Assembly (NCBI RefSeq): GCF_028823535.1
Contig: NZ_JAQIYM010000015.1
Span: forward strand, 1 to 64,000
Length of the DNA: 64,000 nt
Direction: 5' to 3'
Source of the DNA: Pseudomonas serbica
GTDB taxonomy: Bacteria > Pseudomonadota > Gammaproteobacteria > Pseudomonadales > Pseudomonadaceae
A model generated the notes under the pieces. It was not told where the DNA came from. It saw nothing but the letters and a program-made list of their open reading frames with translations, and ran no database searches. Positions 59,250 to 64,000 of the stretch are shown piece after piece (positions within the stretch are counted from its first letter, which is position 1; each line of letters begins with the position of its first letter). Position numbers and translations under genes: made by a program.

Positions 59250-61055
59250 TCATGCCGCGAGGCGCTGGTACAGTTCGATGATGTCGGCAGCATTGGCGCT
59301 GACCAGTGCTTCCGCCTCATCCGGGCAGACGCTGTTGCCGATCAGTCGGACCTGGTCCGTCTTGTTTATGTCGCGCCATTCTTCGGCGCCGGTGACCGGG
59401 TCGACGAACAGGCCGCGATCGATGATGTAGTCCTTGTCGAAGCCCTGGGCTGCCTTGAGCTCAGGCGGCTGCAGCATGCGCAGGGTGATGTCGACCAGCA
59501 CATAACCGCCGACCATGACCAGGTCCGCCGGATCCTTGAAGTGTTCCGGCAGATGTTCGTGCATGAAGGCGGCACAGCGGCGCGCACCTTCCAACTGCTC
59601 AGGCGTCAGCGTGTCCGGCACCTGCACCACCTCGACCAGCGCAACACGGTCCTTCGTCGGCAGGGTGTGCATTGGCTCGGTGAGCGAAATGCCGTCCTTC
59701 TCGTTGCCGTAGTACTTCACCAGGTAGGCGTTCACCAGTCGCTGGTTGGCGCCGGATTGGCAGATAGTCGAGATAGGGTCGAAGGCCGAGCGGCCGTCGC
59801 CTTTGTAATACCCGCCATTCGCCTGTTCGAAAAATGCGGCCGATACCGCGTGATGCCCGGTGCTGGTTGCGACAATGCCAAGCGGGTCCGTGACGTCGGC
59901 GCCGAACGAACCTTTCCGTAGTGTCACCAGGTTGGCTGCGGCCATCGCAAAGTGCCCACCCTTTACCTGTGCCACCTGAGTTCGCAATGGCTCCTGCACG
60001 TCGAAGTTGCGCTGCGATGATCCATTGGCGCACTCGGTGAGGAACGGCGCTGCAATCGACTGCACCAGTGCGTGATGCGTGCCGCCGGCGCTGATGGTCG
60101 ATAACGCCTCGTCGATGCCGTGGGTGCTGGTGTGCGCTTCCGATGTTCCGCGCATCGGCACAATGAACGGCTTCGCACTGGTCAGCACATGCCGCCAGCA
60201 GCCCTTGGCCACACGGCGCATGGTGTTCACGGCCATCGGCTTGTCACGGAAGATCGTGCGGCCCAAGTTGCTCCAGTCAATGCATTCCGCGGCAGTTCGC
60301 CAAGGTTGCTGCTTCGCCGTCGGCACTTTGTGGCGCTTTGGTGCTGGCCACACGATCGGCTTTCCGTCGCTTCGGGCCACCAGGTACAGGCGCTTGCGGA
60401 TGGTCGGGGTGCCTGCGTTGGCCGCGATGCGCTCGCGCCATTCTACGTTGTAGCCCAGGCCGCGGACCAGGCTTTCCGCCGGTACGTATTCGCCGATCGA
60501 TTGCAGGATCTCTGGCATGTCCGGGTGATCGGCGGCGAGGCCGTTGCTGAGCGCGGCGATGAATGCTTTGAAGGTTCGGCCACGCTCGGCCTTAATCGGT
60601 TGGCCGTCTTCGTCGATCGGGCCCCAGTCGCAGAACTCTTCGACGTTCTCCAACAACATCAGGCGCGGCCGGGTGGCGTGCGCCCAGCGAACAACCACCC
60701 AAGCGAGCCCGCGCACCCCTCGGTCACGCGGTGCGCCGCCCTTGGCCTTGCTGTGATGCCGGCAATCCGGCGAAGCCCAGAGAATGCCGACCGGCTGGCC
60801 GCCGGTGGCATGGACGGGATCCACCTCGAACACGTCCGCAACATAGTGCGCCGTCTGCGGGTGATTGGCGCGGTGAACGGCCAGGGCAATAGGGTTGTGG
60901 TTCACCGCGACATCCGGCTCCCGGTACGCCCGGGCTATCCCGGTGCTGGCACCGCCGCCGCCGGCGAACAGGTCAACCACCAGTTCCTTTTCGAATGGCA
61001 GGCCCATGCTTGGCTGACGGTGGATGAACTGGGGCAATTTCTGTTCTGCGGACAT
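59250..61055 (-). CDS. Phage DNA (cytosine-5) methyltransferase
   Basis: A 601-residue C5-MTase. SAM motif VVDLFAGGGGASTGIARA, catalytic motif SPDCRHHSKAKGG (Cys with D in place of the common PCQ pattern), ENV motif LLENVEEF, a QxRxR-like TIRKRLYLVAR and a C-terminal GNSVCP. The large insert between motifs VIII and X is the target-recognition region. Members with SPDC are known from phage; I infer anti-restriction methylation of the phage DNA. Confidence 0.88.
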   Translation of the reverse strand: MSAEQKLPQFIHRQPSMGLPFEKELVVDLFAGGGGASTGIARAYREPDVAVNHNPIALAVHRANHPQTAHYVADVFEVDPVHATGGQPVGILWASPDCRHHSKAKGGAPRDRGVRGLAWVVVRWAHATRPRLMLLENVEEFCDWGPIDEDGQPIKAERGRTFKAFIAALSNGLAADHPDMPEILQSIGEYVPAESLVRGLGYNVEWRERIAANAGTPTIRKRLYLVARSDGKPIVWPAPKRHKVPTAKQQPWRTAAECIDWSNLGRTIFRDKPMAVNTMRRVAKGCWRHVLTSAKPFIVPMRGTSEAHTSTHGIDEALSTISAGGTHHALVQSIAAPFLTECANGSSQRNFDVQEPLRTQVAQVKGGHFAMAAANLVTLRKGSFGADVTDPLGIVATSTGHHAVSAAFFEQANGGYYKGDGRSAFDPISTICQSGANQRLVNAYLVKYYGNEKDGISLTEPMHTLPTKDRVALVEVVQVPDTLTPEQLEGARRCAAFMHEHLPEHFKDPADLVMVGGYVLVDITLRMLQPPELKAAQGFDKDYIIDRGLFVDPVTGAEEWRDINKTDQVRLIGNSVCPDEAEALVSANAADIIELYQRLAA

Positions 61056-61106
61056 AGGGGATCCTCGCCGAGTATATTCAGCGGATTCAAATAGGAGGTT
61101 TTGTTA

Positions 61107-61463
61107 ATGGATCAGGGATTGCTCAACGACATCATTTCCACCTCGATCGGTGGCGCAGCGGGAGGAGCCGTTGCGGGCGTCGTGATAATGGCGATCCAAG
61201 GCGCCAGAAGTGCCTGGTTGGATTGCCGAGATTCAGATCGTGTTTATAAGTGGATGCAGGGAAATACTGACGAGCAAAAGAACCCATTCCGGTCGACGCG
61301 ATCGATTGCCAGCCACAACAATTTGACCGAGGACAGGGTTCGATATGTATGTAGCCACGATGACCGGATAAAGCTTTCAACTGGACGGGAGGAAGACATG
61401 TGGAGTATCCACATCCGGAAGCGCTCTGTTTCGATAAGAACCGGAAGACGCGATGAAATGTAG
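61107..61463 (+). CDS. Prophage membrane-associated hypothetical protein
   Basis: A 118-residue protein with one N-terminal membrane segment (SIGGAAGGAVAGVVIMAI) and a cytosolic C-terminal region (NNLTEDRVRYVCSHDDRIKL). A perfect AGGAGG lies eight bases before the ATG at 61107. Function unknown. Confidence 0.68.
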   Translation: MDQGLLNDIISTSIGGAAGGAVAGVVIMAIQGARSAWLDCRDSDRVYKWMQGNTDEQKNPFRSTRSIASHNNLTEDRVRYVCSHDDRIKLSTGREEDMWSIHIRKRSVSIRTGRRDEM

Positions 61464-61487
61464 TGCCTCGATAGACATCTGGGAGAG

Positions 61488-61718
61488 TCAGGCGAAGATG
61501 TCGATCTGTGCCGCATTGCACTCGAGTTCACCATGCGGCAAGCGCGCGAGCTCTTGTTTGGCCGCGGCCACTTCACCGGCGTGGTGACCATGCTCGGTGT
61601 CGATGCTTACCGTTGAACCATCTGGTCGGCGAATCGTGCGTTCGCCTCGCGGGCCACGCTCAACGGCGTAGCCCAGTCGCCGCCATAGGCCGTTGGGGCT
61701 TTCGAATTGAGGGGTCAT
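61488..61718 (-). CDS. Prophage hypothetical protein, 76 residues
   Basis: A small protein (GYAVERGPRGERTIRRPDGS). GAGG is seen upstream of the ATG at 61718. It lies 9 bp after the zinc-knuckle gene at 61728. Confidence 0.65.
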   Translation of the reverse strand: MTPQFESPNGLWRRLGYAVERGPRGERTIRRPDGSTVSIDTEHGHHAGEVAAAKQELARLPHGELECNAAQIDIFA

Positions 61719-61727
61719 GTTTTTACC

Positions 61728-62090
61728 TCAGTCGTGCAAGTGTTCGCGCTTCCCGGTCTGCTGGTAGTGCAGATCCTGAATCGCTTGCTGTTGATCAATG
61801 GTGAAACTCGGTGTGCATGTTGTGCAGTGACCAGCGATCTTCACTGCCTCATAACTCAGCGATCCAATGTCGTGATCTCTCAAGCATTGCGGGCAGGTGA
61901 CGCATGCGTCTGTATCAATACAGCAAGATTCTGCATCTGCTTTTTTGTCATGGCCCTCATCGCAGATCGGGCAGACCCACAACTCTGTAATTTCAGGCGC
62001 GCAGCAGTTTTCAGCCTGAAACTCATGGTCATGCAGATCATTGCAGGCGCCGCATTCCCACTTTCGGACAACCTCGCCTCTCATCTTCAT
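61728..62090 (-). CDS. Cys-rich protein with tandem zinc-knuckle modules
   Basis: A 120-residue protein containing two aligned modules C-x2-C-x3-H-x8-C-C (Cys13/16-His20-Cys29/30 and Cys40/43-His47-Cys56/57) plus a partial third (Cys66/69-His73). Start ATG 62090 has GGAG six bases upstream. It probably binds zinc through each module; partner is unknown. Confidence 0.75.
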   Translation of the reverse strand: MKMRGEVVRKWECGACNDLHDHEFQAENCCAPEITELWVCPICDEGHDKKADAESCCIDTDACVTCPQCLRDHDIGSLSYEAVKIAGHCTTCTPSFTIDQQQAIQDLHYQQTGKREHLHD

Positions 62091-62145
62091 GGTGTTCTCC
62101 GTGCAGGTGCCGCCCTCCGTCCAGAGCACGGCGATGCGGTTGGTG

Positions 62146-63153
62146 TCAGGCGGCTGCGCGCTTGAGTTGGTCGGTGAGCTGGGTCGGCAGACTGCGCAGC
62201 GTCAGGGTGCCGCCGGCTTCGTCAAACTCAACTTTCGAGCCGAGCAGGTGCTGCTCGAAGCTGATCGACAGGCCGTCGATGCGGCCGGTGAAGCGCCGGA
62301 ATTTGTTTAGAGTTTTCTTGTCCGGCGGCAGGATCTCGGAAAGCCCGTAATCTTTCGCCTTGATGAAGTCATAGAAGGTCTTCGGCTGATCTTCGTCGAT
62401 CAGCCCAGAGAGCTCCTCGAGCGTGATCGGCTCCCCCAGTTTGGCCTGGGCCATGGAGTAATTGACCAGCGTGTTCGTCTTCTCTCGTGCCGACTCTTCG
62501 CCCAGGTCCTCACTTTCTACGAAGTCGCTGAACGCCTTGAGCAGGGTCCGGGTTTCGCCGGGGCCGTCGATCCCTTCCTGACATCCGATGAAATCACGGA
62601 AGTAGTCGTTCAGCTTGCGACCTTGTTTACCCTTGATGAACGAGATGTACTGCTTCGATTGCGGATTGTTCTGCCACTCGCTGATATTGATGCGCGCGGC
62701 CAAGCGGATGTGATCCAGATCCAGACGCTTGACCGTCATCAGGCTGAGTTCTTCGGTCATGGTCACCGCTTCCGTCTCCTGCACCAAGGTAATGATCAGA
62801 TAGTCGGTGAGACCTTGCCGGTAGTGGCAGAAGAGGGCGTGGCCGCCTGTAGTTAAGTTCGATTCCTCCATCAACCGGGTCAAGTGCTCGACGGCGATGA
62901 TGCTGAAATCGAGGAAGTCGGTGCCGCCCGCCAGGTACTTGGAGAGCCAGCCGCTCAGAGGGTACGCACCAGATTCGGCGTGGAAGAACCCCCAGCCCTT
63001 GCAGCCGGTGGCGTTGTAGCTTTCGTTGAACTGATTCATCAGATCGTCACGCGCCTGGCTTTCGACCTGCTCGGAACTGCCGAGGAATAAAACAGCCGGG
63101 GCGCCGTCAGGTTTTTTGTCGATCTTGTGAATTACGCTGTGGAGTACAGGCAT
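62146..63153 (-). CDS. ndpA: Nucleoid-associated protein NdpA-like (YejK family)
   Basis: A 335-residue protein, the normal length of the family (YejK). Pattern: [20 protein letters not shown] at the start and [20 protein letters not shown] in the middle. The ATG at 63153 follows GAGG. Chromosomal homologues coat DNA; a phage copy may compact or protect phage DNA. Confidence 0.85.
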   Translation of the reverse strand: MPVLHSVIHKIDKKPDGAPAVLFLGSSEQVESQARDDLMNQFNESYNATGCKGWGFFHAESGAYPLSGWLSKYLAGGTDFLDFSIIAVEHLTRLMEESNLTTGGHALFCHYRQGLTDYLIITLVQETEAVTMTEELSLMTVKRLDLDHIRLAARINISEWQNNPQSKQYISFIKGKQGRKLNDYFRDFIGCQEGIDGPGETRTLLKAFSDFVESEDLGEESAREKTNTLVNYSMAQAKLGEPITLEELSGLIDEDQPKTFYDFIKAKDYGLSEILPPDKKTLNKFRRFTGRIDGLSISFEQHLLGSKVEFDEAGGTLTLRSLPTQLTDQLKRAAA

Positions 63154-63273
63154 TGCGATTTCCTCGGGGTATACGCCTGCCTCGCCGGGAGGCGTGATTC
63201 GTTGAAGTGGGGTTGGTGATATAGATGGTGCTGGGCTATTACTTAAATAAGACTCACTTTCAGAGATAGCCGC

Positions 63274-63585
63274 ATGCTGGAGCTGTTGGAAGATGTCATT
63301 GGGATAAATCGAGCAGGGCTCATCTGCCACCCTTACAAATTCAAGATGGGGTCTAAGAAAGGGAAGTTTGTCTACACCTTCGACCCTGAAGAAATGGTGT
63401 GTCTTGGAATGAATGAAGCAGAGCTCAGAGCGCTCATTGAAGCCGGGCGATTCTCGAATGACGGCGCAATTTTCATGGTGCCCGCAGGGAGCAGGAACAT
63501 TGATCGGCGCCGCTTGTTGACCGTGCTGCGTTACAAGGGCGAGCCACTGACACATTCCGAGTCACGAGTCATGGCTGATTGGTGA
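63274..63585 (+). CDS. Prophage hypothetical protein, 103 residues
   Basis: A soluble protein ([20 protein letters not shown]). Divergent from the NdpA-like gene. No recognised family; no strong ribosome binding site. Confidence 0.6.
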   Translation: MLELLEDVIGINRAGLICHPYKFKMGSKKGKFVYTFDPEEMVCLGMNEAELRALIEAGRFSNDGAIFMVPAGSRNIDRRRLLTVLRYKGEPLTHSESRVMADW

Positions 63586-63687
63586 TACGGCCGGGAGACG
63601 ATTGGTATTTAGCTTACCCTTATTGCCCCTACTGGTTGATGAGGTGTATTGGTACTCTGGTATTTACTTCTGTTGGAGCGCGATCAG

Positions 63688-63885
63688 ATGGAATGCCGCG
63701 GCTCTCTAGAATGCAGGATTGGCAGATACCTAATTTTTCATAGGGTCATGATCGGACCTGACGGTAAAAAGCACAGAGGCTTTGAGCTTGTCGGCCCAGG
63801 TACCGATTCGAGTTGGAATTACAGACTTGATATTGCGATAAAGACTGCCGAAGAACTGGAAGCAACGCGCCGCTTCAACCTTTGA
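63688..63885 (+). CDS. Prophage hypothetical protein, 65 residues
   Basis: A small protein starting MECRGSLECRIGRYLIFHRV, with GGAG nine bases upstream of the ATG at 63688. The remainder (63886-64000) holds no gene I can see; the prophage continues beyond the window. Confidence 0.6.
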   Translation: MECRGSLECRIGRYLIFHRVMIGPDGKKHRGFELVGPGTDSSWNYRLDIAIKTAEELEATRRFNL

Positions 63886-64000
63886 GCTGTGCCATAGTAG
63901 TGGCTGAGCGCAATAAATGTGTTTGGGTCAGGCGCCGCCCTCCCTGACCGGTGGCGAAAGCGGGGATGGGTTGTTGGTCTAAGCTTTGTCTTAGATAGCA

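Overview
The window is a high-GC gammaproteobacterial chromosome segment, almost certainly a fluorescent Pseudomonas (P. fluorescens group). Grounds: Pseudomonas-type REP elements (GTAGGAGC / GTGGGAGC...GCTCGCG) in many intergenic gaps; the leucine/isovalerate (liu) cluster with its LiuR palindromes; two iron- and carbon-control sRNAs I recognise (PrrF and CrcY); RsmE; and the thrS-infC-rpmI-rplT-pheS-pheT-ihfA-MerR-tRNA-Pro core block.

Layout. 1-480: tandem ~220-bp repeats made of a REP pair plus gene-end debris. 456-3497: ECF sigma/anti-sigma pair divergent from a membrane-anchored mini-catalase and a cytochrome b561, with matching GGAATAA-N14-CGTCT promoters facing both ways. 3576-9857: M14 carboxypeptidase, then a GntR regulator, a polar amino-acid ABC importer and a gamma-glutamyltransferase. 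10062-11377: PrrF sRNA with Fur box, a DUF6124-type protein, and a CI/PrtR-like regulator whose expected catalytic Ser is Ala. 11417-21246: liuABCD, an acyl-CoA synthetase, sigma-54-driven crcY, HMG-CoA lyase and liuR, giving leucine/isovalerate breakdown to acetoacetate and acetyl-CoA. 21393-28104: LysR/acyl-CoA dehydrogenase pair, TatD, MltF-like transglycosylase, DoxX and a PuuB-like oxidase.

28288-about 32300: tRNA-Val followed by a decayed integrase and two AT-rich acyltransferase genes, a degraded genomic island. 32337-37417: small proteins, Tat-signal carbonic anhydrase, DUF2214, RsmE, SPOR lipoprotein, a probably SOS-controlled DUF1654-endA operon and periplasmic glutaminase-asparaginase. 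37764-44762: ribose operon rbsBACRKD extended by a nucleoside hydrolase, with an RbsR palindrome at the promoter. 44782-46796: small proteins and a cold-shock protein. 47170-54460: the translation block, with infC using an ATT start. 54550-64000: tRNA-Pro and the left part of a prophage that runs out of the window (integrase, small early genes, C5 methyltransferase, NdpA-like protein, zinc-knuckle proteins).

Functional themes are amino-acid, acyl and ribose catabolism under carbon control, iron control by PrrF, a peroxide/envelope stress unit under its own ECF sigma, and two tRNA-associated mobile regions. I found no CRISPR array, rRNA or insertion sequence. Promoters, operators and family names rest on reading the sequence alone; no database search was run.
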